This document shows, one piece after another, positions 8,687 to 18,626 of a stretch of 64,000 nucleotides of DNA (positions are counted from its first letter, which is position 1; every line of letters starts with the position of its first letter). The DNA lies in contig JAXMBN010000027.1 of NCBI GenBank assembly GCA_046349875.1, positions 15,239-79,238 of the forward strand, in the 5' to 3' direction. A program made the position numbers and the translations under genes. A model generated the notes under the pieces. The model was not told the origin of the DNA. It saw only the letters and a list, made by a program, of their open reading frames with translations, and searched no databases. The DNA is from JAXMBN01 sp046349875 (GTDB lineage: Bacteria > Planctomycetota > Planctomycetia > Pirellulales > Pirellulaceae).

Positions 8687-9873
8687 GTCAACGTGAAAAA
8701 TTCCTCGGTCTCGCGACCGTCGCTGTTGTAGTCATCGTGGTTGTGTTCTTCGGTTACCGCAACGTGATGAAAGGTTTTGATCTCAAGTCTAAAGAGATCA
8801 GCACACTTCGCGAAAAGATCAAGAAGAATGACGACATCATTTTCGATGGCGAAGCAGCCGATAAGAACATGCGGGATGCAGCTCAGCGATCACTTCCACG
8901 CAAAATTGAAATTGCAAGTACGGAGTATCGAAAGTGGCTTCTCGGAATTGCTCAGCAAGTTGAGTTAGAGCAGCCTATTGAATTCAATTCGAAGGAAAAG
9001 AAGGACGAGAAGGGAGTCTTCGTCAATCAATCCTTTACCTTTAAGGCTAAAGGCAATCCCGCTCAGCTTTTGGAATTGCTTTACCTGTTCCATGAAAAGG
9101 ATTATTTGCATCGACTCTCGAAGATGCAAATCACTCCGGTCCCAAATGATCCTGTGAATCTCAATATCATCCTCGATATGGAAGCGTTGAGTTTGGCAGT
9201 TGCGGGAATGAACCAAGAGCCCCCCAAAACCTTGTCGAATCGTCTGACGAAATCATTGGATGATTACAAAGCCATCATTCTCGAACGCAATATTTTCTCT
9301 CCGCTCAATCAGCCCCCATCGCTTCGCGACAAGAACTCGACGAAGTTAGCAAAGGGTGAAGTTCTTCGTTATGAAATCGGAGCCAAGGATCCGGAAGGTA
9401 CGCCACTTCAATACTCCTTGAGTGACGATGCTCCGCGCGGGATGAAAGTCGATGCCAAGACAGGAACCATCCAATGGGAGCCCAAAGAGATTGGAGATTA
9501 TGAAGTGAAGATCGTGGCGAGGGATGGTGGTTTTCCAACGCGGCAAGTGGAACAAACGTTGAAGATCAGCGTGACCGAACCGCCTCCTCCACCTGTAGCC
9601 AAGGTGGAAAAGAAGTTTGACATTGCAACGCAAGCATCGGTCACTGCATTGCTTGCTGGAGGTAACTCGCCTGAAGTTTGGATCAATTCCAAGATCGAAG
9701 GAAAGGTCCTTCATCTCAAGGTGGGTGATTCTTTGGAGCTCGGGTCCGTGAAAGGCAAAGTCGTTGCGATCGGAGCTAATTTTGCCGAAATGGAAACAGA
9801 AGGTAAGCGATGGATTGTAAGCGATTCGGATAAGAACATCGCCGAAGCGTACAAGCGCATGGATGACGATTAA
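8683..9873 (+). CDS. Fused GspM/PilO - cadherin-like - PilP/GspC-like secretion subunit
   Basis: A 396-aa bitopic protein with an N-terminal membrane helix FLGLATVAVVVIVVVFFGYR (about 6-25). A coiled coil and a PilO/GspM-like ferredoxin-fold segment follow (AQLLELLYLFHEKDYLHRL near 127). Next is a GspC/PilP-like junction ILERNIFSPLNQPP (about 199-212). A cadherin/Ig-like module comes after it (about 225-305: YEIGAKDPEGTPLQYSLSDD, KTGTIQWEPKEIGDYEV). The C-terminal segment resembles the PilP/GspC homology region (about 325-390: VWINSKIEGKVLHLKVGDSL, WIVSDSDK). The GTG start overlaps the gspL stop. It probably does the combined job of GspM and GspC, joining the inner platform to the secretin; this is inferred from domain order and operon position. 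It is the last gene before a terminator. Confidence 0.7.
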   Translation: MSQREKFLGLATVAVVVIVVVFFGYRNVMKGFDLKSKEISTLREKIKKNDDIIFDGEAADKNMRDAAQRSLPRKIEIASTEYRKWLLGIAQQVELEQPIEFNSKEKKDEKGVFVNQSFTFKAKGNPAQLLELLYLFHEKDYLHRLSKMQITPVPNDPVNLNIILDMEALSLAVAGMNQEPPKTLSNRLTKSLDDYKAIILERNIFSPLNQPPSLRDKNSTKLAKGEVLRYEIGAKDPEGTPLQYSLSDDAPRGMKVDAKTGTIQWEPKEIGDYEVKIVARDGGFPTRQVEQTLKISVTEPPPPPVAKVEKKFDIATQASVTALLAGGNSPEVWINSKIEGKVLHLKVGDSLELGSVKGKVVAIGANFAEMETEGKRWIVSDSDKNIAEAYKRMDDD

Positions 9874-9916
9874 GCCTCGCTCGAAGACTTCTCTACAGCC
9901 GTGGTTAGAAACAGAG

Positions 9917-9957
9917 ACCGCGAGCTATCCTTCTCGGGATTGCTCGCGGTTTTTCTT
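9917..9957 (+). terminator. Rho-independent terminator of the type II secretion operon
   Basis: A perfect 9-bp stem ACCGCGAGC (9917-9925) / GCTCGCGGT (9942-9950) with a 16-nt loop is followed by TTTTTCTTTT. It lies 44 nt after the last secretion gene. Confidence 0.9.
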
Positions 9958-10024
9958 TTGATGTGAATCCATTGCCAATGCATTTTTACGCGAGTACTGC
10001 AAAGCTCAAAATGGATGGGCCGAA

Positions 10025-11341
10025 CTAGATCGCATCTAGCCCACGCATCGTTCCAGTCGAGGTTGCAAATCGGTCTGTCTCGATCCCAAAGCGTTGAAGC
10101 ATGGATACAAAGAGATTGGGTAGGGGATAGTTGCGGTTGCGATCAAAGGCAAGGTGCTGACCGTGCCGGAATCCGCCACCTGCCAAAAGAACGGGAAGGT
10201 TGGTGGTGACGTGCGTGTTTGCGTTCCCGAGGTTGCTTCCGTAGAGAACCATCGTTTGTTCGAACAGTGTTCCTTCCTGTTCCTTCGTGCTTTGCAGCTT
10301 GCCAAATAGTTCATGAAGCAGACGCATGTGCCACTGGTCGATGGCTTCGAGTTGAGCGATCTTTTCGGCCTTCTTACCGTGGTGTGACAAGTTGTGATAA
10401 CCATCGGTAATCTCGGCTCCTTCAACTTCGATCGCTGGCGAGTTGACGCTGTCGAGCATCAGAGTCACGCATCGCGTCGAGTCCGTTTCAAAGGCGATCT
10501 TCGCGATGTCATACATCAACCGCACTTTCTCCATATAGGCTTTGGGATCTTGTGGGTCGAGTGGCATAGGGGACGGCGCGGTCGGCTTAGGACGGTTCTC
10601 CCATTCTTTCGATGCGACGAGTCGCTGTTCGAAATCGCGAACTCCCGTGAGATATTGATCGAGCTTTTCGCGATCACGATTGCCAAGGGTTTTGGAGAGC
10701 TTCTTCGTCTGGTCGGCAACGGCATCCATGATGCTTTCACCCAGCTGCAGCTTCTGAATTTGTCGCTGTACCTCTTCCTCCGTGCCTTGGAGAAATAGTT
10801 GTTTGTAAACCGAGGAGGCTTTCTCTTCGCACGGTATCAACACACCTCCACCCGTCCAAGAAAGGCTTCGCTGTCCTTGCTTGACATTGACCCCAAGCGT
10901 CAACGATGGAAATCGCGTCAAATGTCCTTGGCGTTCTGCGATGTATTGATCGAGGGAAATCGTGTTGCGGAACCCACCGCTGCCCGGATGCGGTGCAGCT
11001 GTGAGGAAGCAGATGTCGGCGGGGTGACCACCATCGACATCGGGATGCCACACTCCGCTAAACACGGTAAAGTCATTGCGAAAATCTTTCAGCGTTTCCA
11101 GGTAAGGAGAGAGTGCATAGTCGCGACCTCCTACTTCGGGAAAGAACTTCTCTGGCAATAGCCCCAAATTGTTGCAGATACCAAAGAAACGTGGTTGTCG
11201 AGCTGCTTCGTCCCTAGCGCGCGTCGCCGCCTTCCCAACGGCTGGCATCATCGCATCCAGAAAGGGAAGCGATAGTCCTACACCAAGACCACGCAAGATC
11301 GTTCGACGCGATAAAGATTTGTTGCTCAAAAAGGAAGGCAT
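10025..11341 (-). CDS. DUF1552 protein with twin-arginine signal (operon A)
   Basis: A 438-aa protein starting MPSFLSNKSLSRRTILRGLG, with a twin-arginine (Tat) motif and hydrophobic stretch LGVGLSLPFLDAMMPAVGKA. DUF1552 features are the repeated short motifs FFGICNNLGLLPEKFFP, GVWHPDVDGGHPADICFLT, SLDQYIAERQG, and the C-terminal TMVLYGSNLGNANTHVTTNL and LPVLLAGGGFRHGQHLAF. DUF1552 proteins are distant DUF1501/sulfatase-like periplasmic proteins abundant in planctomycetes; their biochemical role is not established. It sits directly downstream of a heme-binding DUF1592 gene on the same strand, the usual pairing. ATG 11341 is preferred to TTG 11359. A paralogue is at 48390-49751. Confidence 0.88.
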   Translation of the reverse strand: MPSFLSNKSLSRRTILRGLGVGLSLPFLDAMMPAVGKAATRARDEAARQPRFFGICNNLGLLPEKFFPEVGGRDYALSPYLETLKDFRNDFTVFSGVWHPDVDGGHPADICFLTAAPHPGSGGFRNTISLDQYIAERQGHLTRFPSLTLGVNVKQGQRSLSWTGGGVLIPCEEKASSVYKQLFLQGTEEEVQRQIQKLQLGESIMDAVADQTKKLSKTLGNRDREKLDQYLTGVRDFEQRLVASKEWENRPKPTAPSPMPLDPQDPKAYMEKVRLMYDIAKIAFETDSTRCVTLMLDSVNSPAIEVEGAEITDGYHNLSHHGKKAEKIAQLEAIDQWHMRLLHELFGKLQSTKEQEGTLFEQTMVLYGSNLGNANTHVTTNLPVLLAGGGFRHGQHLAFDRNRNYPLPNLFVSMLQRFGIETDRFATSTGTMRGLDAI

Positions 11342-11372
11342 TTCGATACTCGAAATCAAAGGTGGGAAGGTG

Positions 11373-13977
11373 TTATTTGGATCGGAACAGATTGCTGGTC
11401 GCGACTTTGGTGATCATCGAGCGTACGGGATATCCCTCAGGCTCGAGCTCATCCAGGATCCTTTCGATCTCGGGGCGATCTCCGAATCGAATCGGAGATC
11501 CTGTCGCATAGATCAAAAGTTGTTTTAACAAGTTTCGAGCAATAAGTCGCTCATCCTTCAACAACAATTGCTTCAACTCACGGATATCCCGAAATTCGCG
11601 GCCATCTTCCAGGTTTCCTGAGGCATCGACCGGCTGGTTCTTGCGAAAAGCCAGTGGTTGGCCGTTCTTGCCGTACCCGTCGGTCTTCTCTCCCTCGGTC
11701 CCCAGACTGCGATAGCGATCTTGCCATCCTCCAAGGACGTCAAAGCTCTCCAGTGCAAAACCAATAGGGTCGATTTTTGCGTGGCATTGATTGCAGGATT
11801 CAATCTTGCGATGCAGTTCCAGTTGCTGACGAACCGTCGTGGCACCACGGGTATCGGGTTCGATCGCTGGCACACTCGGTGGTGGAGCAGGGGGCTTCTG
11901 GCCGAGTATGCGTTCCATCATCCAAGCTCCTCGCACTACAGGCGAAGTAGTGGTGCCATTTGCGGTTACCTTGAGAACACTCGCTTGCGTCAGGATTCCT
12001 CCTCGCGGGCTTTCGGGAGGCAGCGGTAGAATACGCATCTGACAACTCATGTCGGTTTTGACACCATAGTGCTGACCCAAACGTTCGTTGAGAATTGCGA
12101 AATCGCTATGGATCAGCGTTCGTGTCGGCAAGTTGTCTTTGATCAATCGTTCAAAGAACATCTGAGTTTCTTCGAGGGCTGAATCCACCAAGGCATCGTC
12201 GAGGTAGTAGTCGGGATACAGTTCAGCATCGGGAGACGTATCATTGATCCGGCGGAGGTCGAGCCAATACGCCAAGAAGGCATCGATAAAGCGACGCGAT
12301 CGTTCATCGCGCAGCATGCGATCTACTTCTTGCTCGATGACGGCCGAGTCTTGAAGTCGCTTGCTTTGCGTTTGCTGAAGCAAGCCATCATCGGGAATCG
12401 TATTCCAAAGGAACAAGCTGAGACGTTTGGCAACTTCAAGATCGTTCAATGGTCCCGGGGCGGCGTCGAGCCCCAAGAAGTCTGGCGAGCACAAAACGGC
12501 TGTATATCCAGCAAGCAAGGCATCGAATGCATCGACCTTCTGGGAGAGTGCTGAAGCAATCACCTTGAAAAATGGCTTGCACTCTTCGCTCGTCACCGGG
12601 CGACGAAAGGCCGCTTTCGCAAACCGCATAAGGGAACGTTCTAAATCTTCCGGTGCAACATGCGGTGCAAGACGAACGCGTTTGTCATTCGCGATTTCGA
12701 AGGGAAGATCACCAAGTAGTAATTGGTGAGCTCGAGTGGGCCATTGGTCGATGATAGGCCCTTCGACCTCGAGATACTGAAAGGCTACTCCTGGCATTCC
12801 ATCTTTTTGAGCGAGCGGGTTGTGCCAATTGGGCGGTCGTGATCGAAAGAGTCGTACAGCATCGGGTTGAATGGTTTCTCCATCGAGCAAGTCGACTGCA
12901 AGTTCCTGTACGGTCGGTTCAATCTGAAAGTCAAATTGCCCCAACCTTCGCAATTGGCGAGGTGGCAGTTCCGAGTAAATCGTTACTGGTTCAGGACGGC
13001 GGCCGATCGAAATATCTTCACGATCGGCTCGCCACCATTTGTCCGATTTTTCTGGCCCAGCCCAAAACGTGTAGCCTCGGAATCGTAGGAGATATCGTCC
13101 CGATTGAGGAGCATGAAAGTGATCGAATCGTATCTCGATCGGCTCATAGGAACTTGCCACGACAATGGCTTCGCGGGCCTGTTGATCCGCACTCCCTACC
13201 GTAAAAGGAATGTCGTATTCCGTTGAGCACATCCAGGTAATCCGCAGCGATAGTCGAGCAACGGAAAAGGTTGCTCGTTCTGCACTCCGGTTGAATTCGA
13301 GAACCGCATCTTGCGATTCATGCTTGGCTGTTCGCGGGCGTAGTATCGGCGTCACATTACGTTCGGGTGCCTTCGTCGTTGTTGGGAAGCAGAAGCCGCA
13401 TGGCCAAGTCGGCTGTTTGCATGTATCGAGCCATCTGCACGTGCGAGATAAAGGAGCGCGCCGCCGATCTTGTTAAAACGCTCGGCTTCTCCGTCCTCTG
13501 GCGGAGTTGGATCGTGCTTGGAGCCAAGGAGCATCGAAAAGATCGGGTGGAAGCGCGTTTTCGTATTCGTATCGATTCATGCGACGCCATTGGGCTCGAC
13601 CCTCGGTTCGCATCTTCTCCTGATCGATAACAACCAATTCCTCATACAGCGGATTCAAGAAGGATGAAGCCGATCCGCAGGCAATGTTTGCTTCGGGAGG
13701 TGTTTCGCCCTTTGGCGACCTGATCATGAACTTTTTCCTAAAGGTTGGAATGAGAAGCTGATCTCCTTGGTCACAATTGAGGTGAGATCCAGCCCGCCTT
13801 CGGGATCTTTGCCCGTGGCATTCGATGCAAATAGTCTTTTAAGAATGCTTTTCGAACATCGTTCTGGTCGCCCGGAGCATTTGAAACGGCCAGAATGAGA
13901 AAAGAGCATTCCATGAATGGAATGCTTGGTACTAACGCAAATAACGATTCGTGGGCATGCGGGACTCCTAACGGCAA
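11373..13977 (-). pseudogene. Cytochrome-c (PSD1) DUF1587/1592/1588/1585 protein, frameshifted 5' part (operon A)
   Basis: The intact part (13355 down to 11373, 660 aa) holds, in order, DUF1595/1592 (RFAKAAFRRPVTSEECKP, KRLSLFLWNTIPDDGLL), DUF1588 (RGGILTQASVLKVTANGTTT, RGAWMMERILGQKPP) and DUF1585 with a CxxCH heme site (SCNQCHAKIDPIGFALESFD). Upstream, the N-terminal part is recoverable only by switching frames: DYCIECHG (a second CxxCH, about 13820-13835), KDPEGGLDLTS, then RMNRYEYENAL and DLFDAPWL (DUF1587, about 13540-13590) and QMARYMQTADLAMRLLLPN (about 13385-13430). Four or more indels fall between 13350 and 13850. The role of the family is unproven; c-type heme and export suggest periplasmic redox chemistry. 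The true start is uncertain. Confidence 0.8.
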
Positions 13978-14089
13978 TGTAGGTGGCTACTTTAGTATAG
14001 TCGCCATAAGGATATGGCAGTAGCATCCCATTCCTCCGTTCGCAACAATCTGTCCAGAATCGTGGCTTCATTGAAGCAACATCGTGGGT

Positions 14090-14981
14090 GAGAGAGCCAG
14101 ATTTTACGCACGATCGGAAATCTGATTTTTCGTTCACCGTGAAATCGACGAAACTTTTATGCAGTTGGCTTTCGTAGCGATAGGATTCCAAGCCATGATC
14201 ACGGTCCGCGTTGGCTTGGGGGATCCAACGCTTCGGTAAATGCGTCGTGGACTATGATCGAGCTCCTTCGCCATGGCAGGAATGAAGGAGATGCCGTGGC
14301 GAGCCGCGACCAGCTCTTGAATGGTGACCAGTTGGCTTGTCCGTTTGACTGATAAGCGTGGGCCAGAAAGTGAGCGACTTCGACATAGTGAGACAATGCT
14401 ATCGGAAAGGCAATGAGCTTCCTCGAGGAGTTGCCAATAAAAGGGTACTCCCGCAGATCGGTCATTCGAATCATTGACTTTTCTGTAAGCGATGGCTCAT
14501 GGCAACAAGAAAAAGTCTTCAACAGGGTCTCTATCTCCAAATACTTTCCCGGAATCGGGTGCAAAGGATGGCCAGATCGATCTCACCATGATGGAGCGCT
14601 GGAGAGCACCTGAGTGTTTCTGCACCACCATGCGAGTCTGCGGGAAACTTGGCGGCAAATGACCGCAAGAGCGGGGAGGTAGTAGGGGCGATGTCGGGAT
14701 CGCTCCAAGGCGGATCGTGCCAGACTTGCCATCGTCGATAAGTTCGTTCTTAGCATCGGAAACGAACAGGATGGTCTTGGCCTTGCTCAGCAGGCGTTCT
14801 CCAGCTTCCGTTAAAATGACCTTGCGATTCTGTCGATCTAAAAGGCTGGCCAATTTCTTCTTCTAGCTCTTTGGAAGGAGCGGCTGATGGCTGGTTGCGA
14901 CAGCCCAACCTCTTCCGCAGCCTTCGTAAAGTTTTGATATTCGGCGACCTTAAGGAAATGGGATAGTTGATCGATATCCAT
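14090..14981 (-). pseudogene. LysR-family (OxyR-like) transcriptional regulator, frameshifted
   Basis: The start at 14981 gives MDIDQLSHFLKVAEYQNFTK, then a classic LysR winged helix recovered in alternating frames: AAEEVGLSQPAISRSI, EEEIGQP, DRQNRKVILTEAGERLLSKA. The effector domain follows (TIRLGAIPT, EIDLAI, FFLLPWAIAYR, LVAARHGISFIPAMAKE) with a C-terminal SPKPTRTVIMAWN and YRYESQLHKSFVDFT. The length fits a LysR protein of about 290 aa. The number of switches (five or more in 900 nt) is the highest in this part of the window. The effector pattern is OxyR-like, but no redox cysteine assignment is safe with the frame broken. The 3' end is approximate. Confidence 0.75.
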
Positions 14982-15178
14982 AGACCGTTGCTCGCATCAA
15001 AAAGAATGTCTCGACCTTTTGCCATGGGTGATCGAGTTGCACTGTACCTGTCGGTTTTACTATTCAATGCTTATGCGTTATTTACAAGCGAGACGGATGT
15101 ATAAGCTTTAGTATAGCGGATATTGGAGGTGCCGTGTATCGCTCGCTGGCTGGCAGGATCGCCACGTTGCTTTCTACG

Positions 15179-16185
15179 TCATACGGTTCCGTGCAGAATA
15201 GATGAGAGGAAAGGGAAACGTGCTTGGAGAATTGTAAGAGCTTGGTCAGCTTCCTTCAAAGGGGCCATGGATAACCTCGTACGGAAGGTTTTGTTGCTGG
15301 AGTTGTTCGAGGAAACGATGGTGCATCCAATGCCGTATCTTCTCACCATCGCGAAAGCCATCCTGAACGAATGGGACATCGGGGGACGTGACTAGGTAAA
15401 GGTCAGCGTTGGAACATTTGCCGAGTTGGTCGATTCAGCGATGGCGAGCGTTTCGATAACGCTCGTACCAAGTACCTGTGGCAAAGGAATTGGTATCGCA
15501 AAACAGGATGCCCGAAGCTTGCATGGCCATTTCATTTTCTCGAGCTTGTTGTTCACATGCGAGATTTCTACGAACTCGTGGTCCGTCCATCCGAGCTAGC
15601 TTGTTCCATCGATTGAGTTTGCAGCTTCTTTCCCAATGTTCGCGACCGAACTCAGCAACCCATTGCGTACGATAGTGATTGGCAAGTGCTCATGAGAGTC
15701 GTTTTACCTGTGGATTCGGCCCTGATGAAGACGATTCGTTTAACGAACCATGCGAACGCAGGGTTCGAGAAACTCTTCATGCGGCCAAGGTGCTTCGCGT
15801 ACTTGAGTCCCCGAGATTGGGACGTGAGAGAGCGTTGGAGGTCCACGAGTATATGTTTGGAGCCCAAGGCGGATGCAAATGGTTGGCCATAGGCTTCGCT
15901 GGTGAAGACGATGTCTGGAGATCGTCCGAGATAGGTTCGTGTGAAGTCTGCCCAGGCGATGGGGCCTTCTGGTAGCGTATCGGGACCAAGCGGATGTCAC
16001 AATCTGGATGCACGTGTCGAAGCCATTGTTGGCGAACGACGCCGGAATGATTTGCTGGAATGTTCCGCGACCATCACGACAAGGCGATCGACTTTGCTGC
16101 CGAGCTGTTCGGATCAAGTGATGGTGGCCTCGGTGGGGAGGATAGAATTTGCCTACGATGAACTCCTTAATTGCATGTGCGATAC
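15179..16185 (-). pseudogene. nadR: NadR-type NMN adenylyltransferase / ribosylnicotinamide kinase, frameshifted
   Basis: NadR makes NAD from nicotinamide riboside: kinase plus NMN adenylyltransferase. Frame-switched reading gives the nucleotidyltransferase site FIVGKFYPPHRGHHHLI (about 16105-16155, the HxGH motif). It then gives GSKHILVDLQRS and PISGTQVRKAPWPHEEFLEP (ISGTxxR motif), then VKRIVFIRAESTGKTTL, the kinase P-loop. The C-terminus reads DVPFVQDGFRDGEKIRHWMH and LPYEVIHGPFEGS. In the P-loop the expected G-A-E-S-T-G-K-T has R at the first position, one base change from G. At least four indels. It lies directly downstream of pnuC on the same strand, a common transporter/kinase pairing. 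The start near 16185 is uncertain because the pnuC end and nadR start run together. Confidence 0.78.
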
Positions 16186-16859
16186 TCAGTTGGCAGGCTG
16201 TGCGTTATCGATTACTGCGAGATCCTTCGATGCCGTGCGAATCAATCGACCATGCAGCCAGCCGAGATAGGCGAGTTGCCAGGGTGCCGCGTAAAGAACG
16301 GCAGTGAGATAAAGTTCTTTGTATGCATAGAGCGTATATAGATCAGGTCGACGAAAAATCCAGCCAAGCCAATTCTCGATCTTCTTGCGATTGAGCATCC
16401 ATTGGCACGCGAGGCTGATCGAGGTTGTCAAAGCATCGAACAGCGATACCCAATGCTGAAATTGATAGACGAGTCCCTATAGTCCGATGGTTGCGAGCAG
16501 TACCATCGCAAGTAAGGAAAAGCCTTCACATGCAGGCGTTGATCGGTTGGGGAGGCTTGTCAGTTTTGGTGGTGCCACATCCACCAGCCCATGCCACCGA
16601 GCAGAATGAAAAAGACTTGAAGCCCTGCATCGGTTAAGAGTCCCGATTGTAAGAAGATCCATCCGTAGAGCGTTGAGCTCGCGATGCCAATTGGGAAATT
16701 CCAAATTGATTCCCGAACGGCTAGTGCGACGCAGATAGCGCCGGTCACAAATGCTATGGCTTCAAGCCAACTCGCAAGCTGCATGGGGACGGCGACGATC
16801 GCAATCAAAGTCGTGGCAAAGAGTAGTATCCACGAGGTTGAAGGAGTGCGATGAGACAT
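16186..16859 (-). pseudogene. pnuC: Nicotinamide riboside transporter PnuC, frameshifted
   Basis: PnuC imports nicotinamide riboside by facilitated diffusion. The first 99 codons (16859-16560) are intact: helices ILLFATTLIAIVAVPMQLAS, AIAFVTGAICVALAVRESIW, then the family signature NFPIGIASSTLYGWIFLQSG and GLQVFFILLGGMGWWMW. The frame then breaks; 16431-16186 supplies the C-terminal half ISLACQWMLNRKKIENWLGW and LYAYKELYLTAVLYAA with LAYLGWL at the end. The W-rich substrate helices are recognisable. Two or three indels. The pnuC-nadR order indicates one NAD-salvage transcription unit. Confidence 0.83.
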
Positions 16860-17289
16860 ACTTGTTTAAGGTGCGACGAGCGGTGAAAGAAAGTCGGCAG
16901 ACTTAGAGACGATACTTTGGAATGGGCCCAGTATAACGAACAAGAATGGATGAAATGCGAGCACTCGCCGAAGCAGCGAGAGCAAGTAGGGGCTCCCCCC
17001 TTTCTTGAAAACAAAAACAAAAAAAGAGAAAAAAGATGGTGAGAAAAGCGACTTAAAAGATTGAAAATCCCTTTGTGAAAGATGCTGAATGGGGCAAGTG
17101 TCTCTATCCTTGGTTTCAGATGTACCGTACAATCCATCCACTTCTAATGGCCCCAAAGATGCCTGCACACGATGGCTCGCAGCGAAGGTCTTTAGTTGCA
17201 GTTGACCAGAGGATTTGCATTACTGAGTAGGATGCAATCGCTTTGGTTCAGAGCTATTTCCCTCAAGTTGCAGGTGGAGGCCGACGAGC
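16860..17289. other. Non-coding region between divergent pnuC and a small gene
   Basis: 430 bases with no convincing ORF. It holds an A-rich stretch (about 17008-17040, AAAACAAAAACAAAAAAAG) and should contain the divergent promoters of pnuC (minus) and the gene at 17290 (plus). No riboswitch fold could be recognised by eye. Confidence 0.5.
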
Positions 17290-17478
17290 ATGTTCGATCC
17301 GAACGAAATGGAGCAAATTCGAATCGATATCTGGGATTATATTTATCAGACTGGCCCCAGTGATATTCGTACATTGGCAGAAGAGCTGAATCTTCCAGAA
17401 GATTCTGTCCGCGATGCTGTGGCAAACGCTTGGTTTGATGTCGCAGATGAGATGGTGTCGAACGCCGTCGTTTCGTAA
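17290..17478 (+). CDS. Small acidic protein of unknown function
   Basis: A 62-aa acidic product, MFDPNEMEQIRIDIWDYIYQ, then TGPSDIRTLAEELNLPEDSV and RDAVANAWFDVADEMVS. The middle reads like a small helix-turn-helix fold (DIRTLAEELNLPEDSVRDAV), so a winged-helix-like regulator is possible but unproven. GGTGGAGG (17271-17278) is a good ribosome site 11-12 nt before the ATG. It is followed 78 nt later by another small gene in the same direction. Not recognised as a named family. Confidence 0.6.
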   Translation: MFDPNEMEQIRIDIWDYIYQTGPSDIRTLAEELNLPEDSVRDAVANAWFDVADEMVSNAVVS

Positions 17479-17556
17479 GGTGGAGATCGAGTGGAGGCGT
17501 TTGGTGTTCTCCATTGGGTTTCAAAGTCTTAGTCATTGTTATTGAGAGGAATGTTT

Positions 17557-17859
17557 GTGGCTGTTCAGGAGCGAGTACTTTGGTTGCGATGGGCGGAAGA
17601 ACTTCGTAAAGAAATGATGACTGGCAAGACGCCGGTGGTGACACGAACCGTTACCTCTATCGCCGAAGAAACAAAAACAGCCAAGTCGACGAAGGCCTTG
17701 AGCAGTGCTCGCTTTTGGCGAGATTGCCAAGCTGGTAAAGGGCCTCAGGGTTGTTTGGTTGGGGCCGGATTTGTCGTCGAGTTTGCAGAAGGTCAAGCGG
17801 TTGAAAACGTGACCTTGCGTCTCAATGCCACTGGCTCGCGATTCTTCAGCGAGTCCTGA
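17557..17859 (+). CDS. Small hypothetical protein
   Basis: A 100-aa basic N-terminus (VQERVLWLRWAEELRKEMMT) precedes a Thr/Lys-rich linker and a C-terminal strand-rich part (GPQGCLVGAGFVVEFAEGQA). The GTG at 17557 is chosen because GAGAGGA (17544-17550) is 6 nt upstream; the ATG at 17551 would be too close to it. No family recognised. It forms a likely two-gene unit with the preceding small gene. Confidence 0.5.
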   Translation: MAVQERVLWLRWAEELRKEMMTGKTPVVTRTVTSIAEETKTAKSTKALSSARFWRDCQAGKGPQGCLVGAGFVVEFAEGQAVENVTLRLNATGSRFFSES

Positions 17860-18626
17860 TCGTGGTCCGTGCCGCGGGCGGTTTAGCTTCCGCCTTATTC
17901 GCGAATTGTCGAATTCTTCAAGGCCTCTGATGGAGGCTTTCTGCGGATCAAGTGGCTCGTCGTAGGTTCGGGTTGTCTGGATCGTCCTGTTTGGAGTCTT
18001 CCCTTGGGTGTCTCGGTCTCGATCGGTTGCATTCAAGGAAAATTGCCCCATTGATCAGCCCCCATGTTCGTGGTCTGCGGCCTTTCTGGTCCATGAATCG
18101 GCGTTTGGTGTTCGGATTGTCCGGTTCTTTATCATGCATGGCAAGAATCGTCATTCGCGTGTGGGGTTGTCAAGAAAATTCCGTCAAATTCAGCGGAGTT
18201 CAATCGATTTTGGAAATCGGGGAAATGTTGAGCGAATCTGGTTTGACCTGAGGGTTTCAGATTGCTACAGTTTCAGTCATAGGCAGCTAATGCTTGTGGC
18301 AGGAGGACGATACGCAAGTGTCTCCTCGTCTTCAATTCAAGCCAAAGCGAATACCGGACGGATTCAATGGTCCCGAATCCCAGTAACGGTTTCTTGCGAT
18401 TGACGGCGATTGATGCACGTGCTTTTCCGACCGCCGTTGAGTGTTTAGTGGCAAAGATGATTCTGCTTTGCAACGCGTGCGTTTGTTGACACATGGGTTG
18501 ATTAAAGCGGAACTGCGATCGCACTCCATGAATTGCGTCGCTCGAGTAATCAATGCAGCGATGAAGTCCCCGAAACTGCGTTGATAGAATTGTGTTTTGT
18601 AAAGGGGCAGTTCCTGGAGAGTGGAA
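17860..18626. other. Long intergenic region upstream of the RRM gene
   Basis: 767 bases in which open frames exist on both strands but none has a ribosome site, family signature or sensible composition. It contains loosely repeated phrases (GGTTCGGGTTGTCTGGATCGTCC at the start; CGGATTGTCCGG further on). The 3' part must hold the promoter and leader of the RRM gene, whose relatives are often cold-regulated through the 5' UTR. Confidence 0.4.

Noticed and set aside
13210..13667. Plus-strand ORFs across the 5' part of the DUF1592 gene
   Set aside because: The minus strand carries recognisable DUF1587 text there, once frames are switched.
16860..17289. NAD- or pyridine-nucleotide-sensing riboswitch upstream of pnuC
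   Set aside because: I looked for conserved hairpins before pnuC but saw no recognisable aptamer; the A-rich stretch alone is not evidence.
17952..18403. Overlapping plus-strand ORFs of 99 and 131 aa
   Set aside because: No ribosome site, odd composition rich in R/S/C, no recognisable domain; treated as non-coding.
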